From assembly GCF_017811155.1 (NCBI RefSeq), contig NZ_JACVCV010000003.1, positions 62,001 to 126,000 of the forward strand: 64,000 nucleotides of DNA, read 5' to 3'. This DNA comes from Lunatimonas salinarum. Its GTDB lineage: Bacteria > Bacteroidota > Bacteroidia > Cytophagales > Cyclobacteriaceae. The notes under the pieces were generated by a model, which worked only from the letters and a program-made list of their open reading frames with translations, searched no databases and was not told the DNA's origin. Below, piece by piece: positions 33,544 through 42,328 of this stretch (positions are counted from its first letter, which is position 1; every line of letters begins with the position of its first letter). The position numbers and the translations under genes are program-made.

Positions 33544-34605
33544 ATGAAGAAGATCGTTTTAGTTTCGAGCTATACTTTTCATTACAGATTAAAGGTTTAT
33601 AATTACTTTTCTAAAAGATTTCGAGAGTTAGGGTACGAATTCGTGCTGTTGACGGAGGGAAAAGACAACATAGATGGTGAACTGCATTTCCGGACGATCG
33701 TAGAAAAGCCAGGCATTATGAGATATATCAGGTGCATAGAAAACGAAAAGCCTGATGCAATCATAACTTTTCTAACACTGAAAGACCTGGTGAATTTCCC
33801 AGTTTCCCTTTATTGCAAAGCAAAAAATATTCCACTCGTAGCATGGACTAAAAGTATTGACATCAAAACCCCAAACCATAAATTAAAAAACTTTTTATAT
33901 CACAGACTACACGACCTTGCGGATGCCATGGTCCTTTACACACCCAACGAAATTAAATTTGTCAAAAAGAAAAACCACCATAAGGTATTCTTTGGATATA
34001 ACACGCTATCCTTTGACGATTTTGAAAAAGAAAAAGTCCCGGGGATTGACTACGTCAAAAAGAAGTATGGCATTCGAGAAAACACGATTGTTCTTTTCGC
34101 AGCAACCATAAAGCCTGATAAAAACCTAGATGCGCTTTTGGATTTCCCCTCCATGAACAAAAACATTGCAGTGGTAGTGGCGGGAAGAGGTATAACTGAT
34201 GAGCAAAAAAATAAAATTGCCACGCTCGATAACTATTATTATATTGGCCAAGTACCTTATGACGATTATGAAATGAATGCGCTTTTCAAATCAGCGAGCT
34301 ATTTCACAACACCTGGAGACCTTGGGTTGGCGCTTAATCAGGCACTATTTTGGGCAAAACCGGTTGTTGCGTTGGATGGCCCCCACTCAGTGGAGGTTTA
34401 CTACCTTAACAGTGGCTATAACGGGTACTTGGCCAAGGATATGAGTGATTTCTGGGCTTTTATTGATTCTATGGAAAACGACCAAGACGCCTACCATAAA
34501 CTCACTGAAAACTGTCAGGAAACCTTTAATAGCAAGGCTGATATTTCAAATATGTTCAAAGGTTTTATTGATGCCATCAATTTTGCCATAAAACACAGAA
34601 AATAA
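33544..34605 (+). CDS. GT4-like glycosyltransferase
   Basis: A 353-residue GT-B glycosyltransferase, soluble or membrane-associated, without signal peptide. It begins MKKIVLVSSYTFHYRLKVYNYF, typical of the acceptor-side Rossmann domain, and its second half shows LFAATIKPDKNLDALLDFP and YFTTPGDLGLALNQALFWAKPVVALDGP, the E-x7-E-like nucleotide-sugar region (here with a Gly/Asn-rich variant). It stands next to the sugar-nucleotide dehydrogenase gene, in a short satellite of the exopolysaccharide locus. The donor is not predictable. A TAAGTTTG at 33404-33411 may be its promoter. Confidence 0.82.
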   Translation: MKKIVLVSSYTFHYRLKVYNYFSKRFRELGYEFVLLTEGKDNIDGELHFRTIVEKPGIMRYIRCIENEKPDAIITFLTLKDLVNFPVSLYCKAKNIPLVAWTKSIDIKTPNHKLKNFLYHRLHDLADAMVLYTPNEIKFVKKKNHHKVFFGYNTLSFDDFEKEKVPGIDYVKKKYGIRENTIVLFAATIKPDKNLDALLDFPSMNKNIAVVVAGRGITDEQKNKIATLDNYYYIGQVPYDDYEMNALFKSASYFTTPGDLGLALNQALFWAKPVVALDGPHSVEVYYLNSGYNGYLAKDMSDFWAFIDSMENDQDAYHKLTENCQETFNSKADISNMFKGFIDAINFAIKHRK

Positions 34606-34679
34606 GGCGGCTAAACACCAGCCTTGATTTAGGTCAACATCTTATTGAAATTTATCGCAAACGTAAAAATTTACAAAAA

Positions 34680-35987
34680 ATGAACATTTCGATTTTTGGA
34701 TTGGGGTATGTAGGCTGTGTAAGCCTGGGGTGTCTGGCAAACAACGGACACAGAGTTATCGGAGTAGACATCAATGATTTTAAGGTTGACCTCATTAATT
34801 CAGGCCAGCCAACGATAGTTGAAAAGGATATTGACAAAATAATCAAAGAGCAATTTGAACAAGGAAGAATATCGGCTACGACAAATGCCAAGGAGGCAAT
34901 AATTGACTCGGAAGTTAGTATTGTCTGTGTAGGCACTCCGTCCTCACCACAAGGCCACTTAAACCTTTCCTACATTTTTAAAACCGCTGAACAGATCGGG
35001 GAAGCACTCCGCGACAAGGACGCTTTTCACACGATTGTCATTAGAAGCACCGTTTTGCCGGGAACGAACAAACGATTTGGAGAGATAATCGCCCAGTTTT
35101 CAAAAAAAGAACGAGGAAAACACTTTACCGTCGTTTCAAATCCTGAATTTCTCAGAGAAGGAACTGCTGTAAAGGATTACAACAATCCCTCAGTGACTGT
35201 GCTGGGTGGCGACCACGCTGAGGCTTTAGAAAGTGTGGCCTCATTATACAGACATCTGGATGCCCCCATTGAGATCACGGACATTGAAGTAGCTGAAATA
35301 ATCAAATACGTAAACAACGGGTTTCACGCGTTGAAAATCTCCTTCGCAAACGAAATTGGCAATATTTCGAAAGCACTAAACATTGACTCTCATAAAGTGA
35401 TGGAACTGTTTTGCAAAGACACCCACCTGAACATATCCCCCGCCTATTTTAAGCCAGGCTTTGCTTATGGAGGTTCTTGCTTGCCAAAAGACCTGAAAGG
35501 TTTGGTAACGCTCGGACACGACCAATATGTTTCTACCCCTGTCTTAAGTGGTGTACATGAGTCAAACGAAAACCAAAAAAGAATTGCCTACGAATTAATT
35601 GAGCGAACCGGAAAACGAAACATCTGTTTCATCGGTCTTTCATTCAAGGAAGGAACCGACGATTTAAGATATAGTCCCTCTGTAGACCTAGCCGAGAAAC
35701 TTATCGGTAAAGGATATAAAATCTCAATTTTTGATGAAAATGTTCATCTGTCAAAATTGATAGGTGCCAACAAGTCCTTTATTGATGAGCACCTTCCCCA
35801 CCTTTCCGAATTAATAGTAGGCGAAATTGAACAGGCCGTTTCCCAGGCTGACGTAGTCTTGATCAACCATAGAAACTTCAATGGTGGAAAATATAAAGAC
35901 CTTCTAACTCAAAAAACAGCTATTGTAGACTTGGTTAGAATCCCAGCGTTGGAGAACCTTCCGAATTACGTCGGGCTTTGTTGGTAA
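34680..35987 (+). CDS. GDP-mannose 6-dehydrogenase-like (UDP-glucose/GDP-mannose dehydrogenase family)
   Basis: NAD-dependent four-electron oxidation of a nucleotide sugar to its uronic acid. The 435 residues open MNISIFGLGYVGCVSLGCLANNGH (Rossmann motif), with SNPEFLREGTAVKDYNNPS, and the catalytic Cys in AYGGSCLPKDLKGL. The last motif (GGSCLPKD) and overall spacing resemble AlgD (GDP-mannose 6-dehydrogenase) more than UDP-glucose 6-dehydrogenase, but substrate choice needs enzymology. A strong terminator follows. It could provide mannuronate or glucuronate for the exopolysaccharide encoded at 47-61 kb. Confidence 0.88.
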   Translation: MNISIFGLGYVGCVSLGCLANNGHRVIGVDINDFKVDLINSGQPTIVEKDIDKIIKEQFEQGRISATTNAKEAIIDSEVSIVCVGTPSSPQGHLNLSYIFKTAEQIGEALRDKDAFHTIVIRSTVLPGTNKRFGEIIAQFSKKERGKHFTVVSNPEFLREGTAVKDYNNPSVTVLGGDHAEALESVASLYRHLDAPIEITDIEVAEIIKYVNNGFHALKISFANEIGNISKALNIDSHKVMELFCKDTHLNISPAYFKPGFAYGGSCLPKDLKGLVTLGHDQYVSTPVLSGVHESNENQKRIAYELIERTGKRNICFIGLSFKEGTDDLRYSPSVDLAEKLIGKGYKISIFDENVHLSKLIGANKSFIDEHLPHLSELIVGEIEQAVSQADVVLINHRNFNGGKYKDLLTQKTAIVDLVRIPALENLPNYVGLCW

Positions 35988-36003
35988 GAAATAAAAAACT
36001 GGT

Positions 36004-36045
36004 AAAAAAATATCCCCTTAATTCACTTTGGGGATATTTTTTTTT
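36004..36045 (+). terminator. Intrinsic terminator of the dehydrogenase gene
   Basis: A-rich 5' arm ending TATCCCC (to 36017), 12-nt loop, GGGGATA and a run of T to 36045. It lies 17 nt past the stop codon and could work in both directions. Confidence 0.85.
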
Positions 36046-36184
36046 GGAGCTCCGCCCAATTGCCGAGCCCCCTAATACCCTTTCCTAGTTCCCCCCAAGT
36101 ACCAATGTCCCTTAAGAAAGCATTTCCGTGAAATGCAAATCAATTTGATTAGTTCAGCCTTCACCGCTATCGATAGAAAATTGA

Positions 36185-36192
36185 TAACTTTG
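36185..36192 (+). promoter_or_regulatory. -7 element of hemB
   Basis: TAACTTTG matches TAnnTTTG and gives a leader of about 30 nt before the hemB ATG at 36227. Confidence 0.6.
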
Positions 36193-36226
36193 GACATCAA
36201 AAACAATCAGATAAAACTGAATCAAC

Positions 36227-37198
36227 ATGCTCAGAAGACCTCGTAGAAACCGTAAATCAGAAGTTATCCGAAACATGGTCGAAGAGACTCGTTTATCGGT
36301 AAAAGACTTAATTTTGCCGCTCTTTTTGTTGGACGGGAAGAACCAAAAAATGGAAGTATCTTCCATGCCGGGAATCTATCGATACTCCACTGACTTACTG
36401 CTGAAAGAAATCGACACGTGTATGAATTTGGGAATAATGGCCTTTGATATTTTCCCAGCATACCCAGAGTCTAAAAAGGACGAGACTGCGACTGAAAGCT
36501 ATAACCCGGATACTTTCTACTTAAAAGCCATTTCTTCGGTCAAAAGAAACTTTCCAGAGGCCTGCATCATGACGGATGTAGCGATGGATCCCTATAGTTC
36601 TGATGGCCATGATGGGTTGGTTATTGACGGAAAGATTGTAAATGATGAAACCCTAAAAATACTCGGCAAAATGGCCTTGGCCCAGGCGGAAGCCGGCGCG
36701 GATATTTTAGGGCCATCGGACATGATGGACGGACGAGTTGGATATATTAGGCAACTCCTGGATGAAAACGGCTTCCAAGACGTTTCCATTATGGCTTACA
36801 CAGCCAAGTACGCCAGCGCATTCTATAATCCATTTCGGGATGCACTTGACTCCGCTCCTAAATCAGGAGACAAAAAAACATACCAAATGAACCCAGCCAA
36901 CGCCATAGAGGCCTTGATAGAAGCAGAACTTGATTTCAATGAAGGCGCAGATTTTTTAATGGTAAAACCAGCACTGGCTTATTTGGACATAATCAAGTTA
37001 CTGAAAGATCACTTTAACATCCCAATAGCGGCATACAATGTCAGTGGCGAATATGCCATGATCAAAGCCTCCGCATTAAATGGTTGGCTAGATGGAGAGC
37101 GGGCTATGCTGGAGAGCCTACTCAGTATCAAGCGAGCGGGCGCAAACATCATTTTAAGCTACTTTGCGAAAGAATTTGCGATCCTGCAAAAGCAATAG
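36227..37198 (+). CDS. hemB: Delta-aminolevulinic acid dehydratase (porphobilinogen synthase)
   Basis: Condenses two 5-aminolevulinate molecules to porphobilinogen. The 323 residues carry both active-site Lys regions (YTAKYASAFYNPFRDAL and FLMVKPALAYLDII) and LGPSDMMDGRV. The metal-site segment reads TDVAMDPYSSDGHDG; the three zinc Cys of E. coli/yeast HemB (DVCLCxYTSHGHCG) are absent, so this is a Mg-type enzyme like that of Pseudomonas. hemE, two steps later in the pathway, lies at 61.6 kb. Confidence 0.97.
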   Translation: MLRRPRRNRKSEVIRNMVEETRLSVKDLILPLFLLDGKNQKMEVSSMPGIYRYSTDLLLKEIDTCMNLGIMAFDIFPAYPESKKDETATESYNPDTFYLKAISSVKRNFPEACIMTDVAMDPYSSDGHDGLVIDGKIVNDETLKILGKMALAQAEAGADILGPSDMMDGRVGYIRQLLDENGFQDVSIMAYTAKYASAFYNPFRDALDSAPKSGDKKTYQMNPANAIEALIEAELDFNEGADFLMVKPALAYLDIIKLLKDHFNIPIAAYNVSGEYAMIKASALNGWLDGERAMLESLLSIKRAGANIILSYFAKEFAILQKQ

Positions 37199-37220
37199 AT
37201 TTCGTTTAAAGTCTAACAAT

Positions 37221-37262
37221 AAAAAAAAGCGCCAGGCTATTTCAAGTCTGGCGCTTTTTTTT
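37221..37262. terminator. Bidirectional terminator between hemB and the outer-membrane gene
   Basis: AGCGCCAG (37228-37235) and CTGGCGCT (37248-37255) form the stem around a 12-nt loop, with A8 on the left and T8 on the right. It serves the convergent genes on both sides. Confidence 0.9.
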
Positions 37263-37283
37263 ATCGGCAATCTCACAAACCAC

Positions 37284-38021
37284 TTAGAAGCTAAATCCAG
37301 TATTAAGTTTAAAGAATGAATCATTTCCTTCTACCAAATCTCCGCCACCTGCAAATCGGGCAAATGCTCTTCCACTAGGATCAGAGAATTGAATGTAGGG
37401 TCCGAGCCACTGATAAAGTGTAACAGACTCCGGAACGTTAGAACCAGCAGAGTTATTCAATTGCTCATAATGAACACCCAGCGAGAAGAAACTGGAGGCC
37501 TTTACACCGAAATTAGCCCAATAGTGAAGATAGGCTCTGGTAGATCCACCAGTAGGTGCCAAATCCCTCAATGGAGCGTAGTACCCCAAATAAAACTCAC
37601 CTTCTACCGATTGCTTGTCCAACCCCACTACGATGTTGGGGACAATACCTTCACCAAACACGGCAGGTCCGGCAGCGGTAGAAGAAAGCAAACTACCATT
37701 GAGTATACCAATGGAGGGGTTCACATTAAGACCGTCGGCTACTGTAAAGTCCATACCTACGCCAAACTCAGTCCAGTTGCCCCAGCCACCGCCAGTACCT
37801 CCTGACCATAATATACCATAAAATGTAAACGCAGAAGATTCAGATACTTCGTAAGACCCGGCGAAGTAGGGATAGAATCCGAAGAACTGATCCGAATTTA
37901 GCGTTACATCAAAACTAAACTTGTCATCTGACTGCGAGAATGCTGGAGATGCTGCCAAAGACAACAACAAGGTAAGGACCACTACTACCTTTGAGAAAGC
38001 TGGAATGTCAATTTTTTTCAT
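37284..38021 (-). CDS. Predicted outer-membrane beta-barrel protein (DUF6733-like)
   Basis: A 245-residue protein with a signal peptide (MKKIDIPAFSKVVVVLTLLL to about residue 29, cleaved near AFSQ). The mature part has alternating hydrophobic/polar beta-strands with aromatic girdle residues (FTFYGILWSGGTGGGWGNWTEFGVGMDF, VEGEFYLGYYAPLRDL, RAYLHYWANFGVKASSFFSLGVHYEQL) and a C-terminal Phe (FKLNTGFSF), as expected for an outer-membrane barrel. I think it belongs to DUF6733, with modest confidence. Function unknown. Confidence 0.78.
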   Translation of the reverse strand: MKKIDIPAFSKVVVVLTLLLSLAASPAFSQSDDKFSFDVTLNSDQFFGFYPYFAGSYEVSESSAFTFYGILWSGGTGGGWGNWTEFGVGMDFTVADGLNVNPSIGILNGSLLSSTAAGPAVFGEGIVPNIVVGLDKQSVEGEFYLGYYAPLRDLAPTGGSTRAYLHYWANFGVKASSFFSLGVHYEQLNNSAGSNVPESVTLYQWLGPYIQFSDPSGRAFARFAGGGDLVEGNDSFFKLNTGFSF

Positions 38022-38438
38022 CTTTTTGATTGATTTAGGTTGTTTTTTAAATTGAAACGAAACAGAATAAAATTCTTATTCAACTAGGTATTCTTTACAG
38101 ACCCAATATTAACCGTTAATTACGACTAACGCAAATTTTTCTTTATTTTTGGTTATTTTTTTTACCACAAAGTTATCATCAATGAATGATTTACAATTTT
38201 TTGGTCTTATTATTGATTGATTAAAAAACAACTAAATCTTAATTAATCGTAATTAATAAAACACAAATAGACAATACTTAATTATTTTATATTGTATAAC
38301 GTATTAAAATCCGAATTTAGTACCATTTAAACTTAGGCCATATTTAGTATCTTCAAATAGCCAAAAACAAAAAAACCACCCAAGTAACGACGTTCTTGGG
38401 TGGTTTTTACCCCACTAGTGGGTGTGAATTCCAATTGA
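38022..38438. other. AT-rich intergenic region
   Basis: A 417-bp region upstream of the outer-membrane protein gene and downstream of the GroES-like gene. Apart from the terminator at 38371-38408 I see no coding pattern. The A/T-rich stretch at 38040-38330 likely holds regulatory sequence for the outer-membrane protein gene. Confidence 0.5.
38371..38408 (-). terminator. Intrinsic terminator of the GroES-like gene
   Basis: AAAAACCACCCAAG (38371-38384) pairs with CTTGGGTGGTTTTT (38395-38408) around a 10-nt loop. On the minus strand a T-run follows. It lies 30 nt past the stop codon. Confidence 0.85.
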
Positions 38439-38813
38439 CTAAAGGTCCTCTTCTCGCTCAAGCATAAGAATGGCGTTTTGCGGCACGATAAAATACTTTT
38501 CACCTTCGTAAACCACCTCGTAGGCACCATTAAGTAAGAAAACGGCCAAATCCCCTTCCTTCGCCTGAAGTGGAATATATTTTACTCCTTCTCCTTGATC
38601 CTTCCAGGGCTCGTTTTCCTCCACAGGGAGCGGAATCGGATAGCCCGGCCCTGCCTTGATAATATATCCTTGCTGAATCTTTTCCTTTTCCTGCACCCCC
38701 GGCGGCAAATAAAGCCCACTGGAGGTCTTTTGGTCTGACTTCTTTAACTTTATCAATAACCTATCCCCCACAATAATGAGCTTCTTCAACTTGTTGTCTG
38801 AGGTTAACTCCAT
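38439..38813 (-). CDS. GroES-like co-chaperonin family protein
   Basis: A 124-residue cytoplasmic protein with the Cpn10 fold: KKLIIVGDRLLIKLKKSDQKTSSGLYLPPGVQEKEKIQQGYIIKAG, then EGDLAVFLLNGAYEVVYEGEKYFIVPQNAILML. Unlike standard GroES it lacks a clear mobile loop for GroEL binding (the region QKTSSGLYLPPG is similar) and has an extra insert (PIPLPVEENEPWKDQGEGVKYI). It lies downstream of dnaK, not next to groEL. This stand-alone form is common in Bacteroidota. The start ATG at 38811-38813 gives MELTSDNKLKKLI; an upstream in-frame ATG at 38820 is possible. Confidence 0.85.
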   Translation of the reverse strand: MELTSDNKLKKLIIVGDRLLIKLKKSDQKTSSGLYLPPGVQEKEKIQQGYIIKAGPGYPIPLPVEENEPWKDQGEGVKYIPLQAKEGDLAVFLLNGAYEVVYEGEKYFIVPQNAILMLEREEDL

Positions 38814-38894
38814 GGTATACATTTCTTTTTTTGATACAGTCTCGCTTGAATGACTAATTACGGATACCCGATTTTCCACGGGTCACTATACAAA

Positions 38895-38925
38895 TAGCGG
38901 CATTCCTATCAATGGAACGCCGCTA
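38895..38925 (-). terminator. Hairpin between dnaK and the GroES-like gene
   Basis: TAGCGGC (38895-38901) pairs with GCCGCTA (38919-38925), with four further TTCC/GGAA pairs inside. The T-run on the minus strand is weak, so partial read-through from dnaK into the co-chaperonin gene is likely. Confidence 0.5.
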
Positions 38926-38950
38926 TATTTAATAACCGTCACCGGAAAAC

Positions 38951-40870
38951 CTATTTTTTATCTTCTTCATTAACCTCTTCGTAGTCTACATCAGCCACGC
39001 CATCTCCAGCAGAACTACCTGCATTCGCTTGCGCACCTTCGGCACTTGCACCCGGTCCACCTTGCGTAGCATTGTAGATTTCCTGCGAAGCAGCCGCCCA
39101 TGCCGCATTGAGCGCCTCAATTCCTGCATCTATACCTGCCAAATCCTGCGATTGATGCGCAACCTTCAGCTTCTCCAAAGCAGCATTTATGGAAGACTTA
39201 TTTCCCTCGGATAGTTTTTCCCCGTACTCCTTCAACTGCTTTTCGGTTTGGAATATTTGTGAATCTGCCTGATTCACCTTATCTATTCTTTCCTTTTCAG
39301 CTTTGTCAGATGCTGCGTTGGCTTCCGCCTCCTTCTTCATACGCTCTATCTCATCCTGAGAAAGCCCCGAAGAAGCCTCTATTTTGATTTTTTGCTCCTT
39401 GCCAGTTCCTTTGTCTTTTGCCGAAACACTTAAAATACCGTTCGCATCGATATCAAATGTCACTTCGATCTGCGGCACTCCCCGGGGGGCGGGAGGAATA
39501 TCCGCCAGCTGAAACCTTCCAATGCTACGATTGTCCTTTGCCAAAGGCCGTTCTCCCTGCAGTACATGTATGTCAACCGCAGGCTGATTATCCGCCGCAG
39601 TGGAGAAAACTTCAGACTTTTTCGTTGGAATAGTTGTATTGGCTTCGATAAGCTTCGTGGAGACACCTCCCATCGTCTCTATTCCAAGGGAAAGTGGCGT
39701 CACATCTAGCAAAAGCACATCTTTTACTTCGCCGGTAAGCACTCCTCCTTGGATGGCTGCGCCGATAGCCACCACTTCATCTGGATTTACCCCTTTGGAA
39801 GGTTTTTTGCCAAAGAATTTTTCTACTTCTTCTTGAATTTTGGGAATCCGAGTGGATCCTCCCACCAATATGACCTCGTCGATGTCTGATGGGGAAAGAC
39901 CGGCATCACTCATTGCCTTTTTTACCGGTTCCAGTGATCTTTTGATCAAACTCTCTGAAAGCTGTTCAAATTTAGACCGGGTAAGGTTTCTTACCAAGTG
40001 CTTTGGACCAGACTGAGTTGCGGTAATATAAGGAAGGTTAATTTCTGTGCTGGATGAACTGGACAGTTCAATTTTAGCTTTTTCTGCAGCTTCCTTCAAG
40101 CGCTGCAGCGCCATGGGGTCTTTACGCAGATCCATGTCTTCTTCAGCTTTGAACTCTTCCGCAAGCCAATTGATAATCACCTGATCGAAATCATCTCCTC
40201 CAAGATGCACGTCCCCATTAGTAGACTTCACTTCAAAGACGCCATCCCCCAACTCCAAAATAGAAATATCGAAGGTACCGCCGCCCAGGTCGTACACCGC
40301 AATCTTCATGTCTTGATTTTTCTTATCAAGACCGTAGGCTAAAGCTGCGGCGGTAGGCTCATTTATGATCCTCTTTACTTCCAAGCCGGCTATTTGGCCT
40401 GCTTCTTTCGTGGCTTGTCGCTCTGCATCATTGAAATACGCGGGCACGGTAATAACAGCCTCCGTAATTCCCTGACCAAGAAAATCCTCTGCAGTGGACT
40501 TCATTTTTTGCAGAATCATCGCAGAAATCTCCTGAGGGGTATAATTCCTGTCACCGATTTTTACAACAACCGTATCGTTGGAACCCTTGTCTATTGCGTA
40601 GGAAATATGCTTCTTTTCCTCCGTTATTTCCGAAAATTTCTTACCCATGAATCGCTTCACAGAAGAAACCGTGTTTTGCGGGTTGGTAATTGCCTGCCGC
40701 TTGGCCGGATCACCTACCTTTCGCTCCCCATTTCCATTGTCCAAAAAAGCGACTATCGAAGGCGTGGTTCTCCTTCCTTCGCTGTTTTGAATTACTACGG
40801 GTTCACTCCCTTCCATTACGGCAACGCATGAATTGGTCGTACCCAAATCAATACCAATAATTTTTCCCAT
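38951..40870 (-). CDS. dnaK: Molecular chaperone DnaK (Hsp70)
   Basis: ATP-dependent chaperone. The 639 residues begin [21 protein letters not shown], with the ATPase motifs [34 protein letters not shown] and [20 protein letters not shown], followed by the substrate-binding domain ([31 protein letters not shown]) and the acidic end [13 protein letters not shown]. The ATG at 40868-40870 is used; the frame open upstream to 40942 contains the promoter. The neighbour downstream is a GroES-like gene. A sigma-54-type sequence lies about 50 nt upstream of the ATG. Confidence 0.98.
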   Translation of the reverse strand: MGKIIGIDLGTTNSCVAVMEGSEPVVIQNSEGRRTTPSIVAFLDNGNGERKVGDPAKRQAITNPQNTVSSVKRFMGKKFSEITEEKKHISYAIDKGSNDTVVVKIGDRNYTPQEISAMILQKMKSTAEDFLGQGITEAVITVPAYFNDAERQATKEAGQIAGLEVKRIINEPTAAALAYGLDKKNQDMKIAVYDLGGGTFDISILELGDGVFEVKSTNGDVHLGGDDFDQVIINWLAEEFKAEEDMDLRKDPMALQRLKEAAEKAKIELSSSSSTEINLPYITATQSGPKHLVRNLTRSKFEQLSESLIKRSLEPVKKAMSDAGLSPSDIDEVILVGGSTRIPKIQEEVEKFFGKKPSKGVNPDEVVAIGAAIQGGVLTGEVKDVLLLDVTPLSLGIETMGGVSTKLIEANTTIPTKKSEVFSTAADNQPAVDIHVLQGERPLAKDNRSIGRFQLADIPPAPRGVPQIEVTFDIDANGILSVSAKDKGTGKEQKIKIEASSGLSQDEIERMKKEAEANAASDKAEKERIDKVNQADSQIFQTEKQLKEYGEKLSEGNKSSINAALEKLKVAHQSQDLAGIDAGIEALNAAWAAASQEIYNATQGGPGASAEGAQANAGSSAGDGVADVDYEEVNEEDKK

Positions 40871-40918
40871 GATATATATGTTAGATTTTATGTTTTCAAT
40901 AATTACAAACACAATCCT

Positions 40919-40935
40919 AACAACCCTTGTGCCAA
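40919..40935 (-). promoter_or_regulatory. Possible sigma-54-type promoter of dnaK
   Basis: On the minus strand TTGGCACAAGGGTTGTT matches the sigma-54 form TGGCAC-N5-TTGC except for the final C, which is T. It would give a start point about 35 nt upstream of the ATG. Support is from sequence pattern only. Confidence 0.35.
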
Positions 40936-41118
40936 GCGACACTCATTGGACTTTCGCGCCAAATTGGCAGTACAAATGACAGTATTTATTACGAAATGGC
41001 AGAAAAAATTAATTTTTTGGCATGATTTTCCCTATAAGCCAATTTTGCCAAATTCTACCACATGGCAAAAGCCAAACTACTGATATGAACACATATACCA
41101 CTAGATCCCTACTCACAA

Positions 41119-41928
41119 ATGAAACTAAAAGACATCTACTCCTATCCTATAAAATCACTGGGTGGGATACGACATGCAAGATCTGAAGTTTTGCCCATTG
41201 GGCTAGCAAACGATAGACGATGGATGTTGGTTGATAAAGCCGGAAACTTTTTGACCCAACGAACCATCCCAAAGATGTGCATGCTGGAAGTACAGATCCA
41301 AGGACCCGGACATTTATTGGTCAAAGAAAAAGGTATCCAAGGCGAGGAAATTGAAATCCGGTTGGCCACAGATGTCGGGAAGACCAAGCAAGTCACTGTA
41401 TGGGGTGATAAATTGCCCGCGACGACCTTTAATGACTCCATCAATGGCTGGTTTACCTCCCGACTCAATACACCCTGCGAACTCGTCTATATGGAATCGG
41501 AACAGTCCCGTCAACTATCTGGCATTCCAGAACCTTCATTCGTAAGCTTTGCGGATAGCTTGCCTATTTTACTAACGAGTCAATCTTCCCTGGATGAATT
41601 AAACCGTCGGTTAAATGAACCGATACCCATGGACAGATTTCGACCAAACTTGGTGATTGAAGGAGCATCACCCTTTGAAGAAGATGGCTGGGACCGAATA
41701 CGCCTCGGAACCGCCATATTAAAAGTAGTCAAGCCTTGTGCAAGGTGTGTGGTCACTACCATAGATCAAAAAACCGGCAAAAAGAGCCCTGAGCCTTTAG
41801 CTACGCTGGCCAAGTTTCGCAGAAAAGGAAACGATACCTTTTTTGGACAAAACCTTATGGTGGAGCAGGCAGGGCATATCGAATGCGGCGGGCCCGTTGA
41901 ACTGCTCGAAAGGAAATGGGTGTCCTGA
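41119..41928 (+). CDS. MOSC domain protein (YcbX/mARC-like)
   Basis: A 269-residue cytoplasmic protein with an N-terminal MOSC_N beta-barrel (MKLKDIYSYPIKSLGGIRH, LANDRRWMLVDKAGNFLTQRTIPKM) and a C-terminal MOSC domain (RFRPNLVIEGASPFEEDGWDRIRLG, LKVVKPCARCVVTTIDQKTG, GNDTFFGQNLMVEQAG). The PCARC motif carries the Cys that would bind the molybdenum cofactor in YcbX and mARC, which reduce N-hydroxylated compounds. There is no ferredoxin domain as in E. coli YcbX, so an external electron donor is expected. It is divergent from dnaK. Confidence 0.9.
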   Translation: MKLKDIYSYPIKSLGGIRHARSEVLPIGLANDRRWMLVDKAGNFLTQRTIPKMCMLEVQIQGPGHLLVKEKGIQGEEIEIRLATDVGKTKQVTVWGDKLPATTFNDSINGWFTSRLNTPCELVYMESEQSRQLSGIPEPSFVSFADSLPILLTSQSSLDELNRRLNEPIPMDRFRPNLVIEGASPFEEDGWDRIRLGTAILKVVKPCARCVVTTIDQKTGKKSPEPLATLAKFRRKGNDTFFGQNLMVEQAGHIECGGPVELLERKWVS

Positions 41929-42328
41929 TCTATCGCATCGGATAAAGACAAAATAACCGAATTTGATAGCTGGCATAGGCCATCAAAACATCTCTTCAAA
42001 GGAGTTTACAAGGATTTGACACACAAACATTTATATTAATATTTTAAGTATTGGTTTATCAAATACTTTTTTATTAATATTACGTGCGGAAAATTCGGTT
42101 CAAACGACACGTCCGGCAAAATACCCATAGTATGTTTTGGTTTACCACCCACTACGTACTTAAATAATAACAAGAAAGAATAGCTAATCACCCATAAGTT
42201 GTACTTTCTACCTTCCACCTCTATCCTGATTCAACTTATTGATTCGGCATAGAAAAAAACTGACCCAAAGTTAAACCCTTGTTTTAAAATTACCATTGAA
42301 AAACCAACCATCTAAAACTTAACATTAA
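41929..42328. other. Intergenic region upstream of giant protein B
   Basis: A 400-bp AT-rich stretch between the MOSC gene and the second giant T9SS gene. AAGTATT at 42046-42052 and AATACTT at 42062-42068 form an inverted repeat followed by T-rich sequence, which might terminate the MOSC transcript or serve as an operator. No TAnnTTTG element could be assigned to the T9SS gene. Confidence 0.4.

Noticed and set aside
37800-38350. Possible insertion sequence or phage end in the AT-rich region
   Set aside because: No transposase-like frame, terminal inverted repeats or target duplication could be seen.
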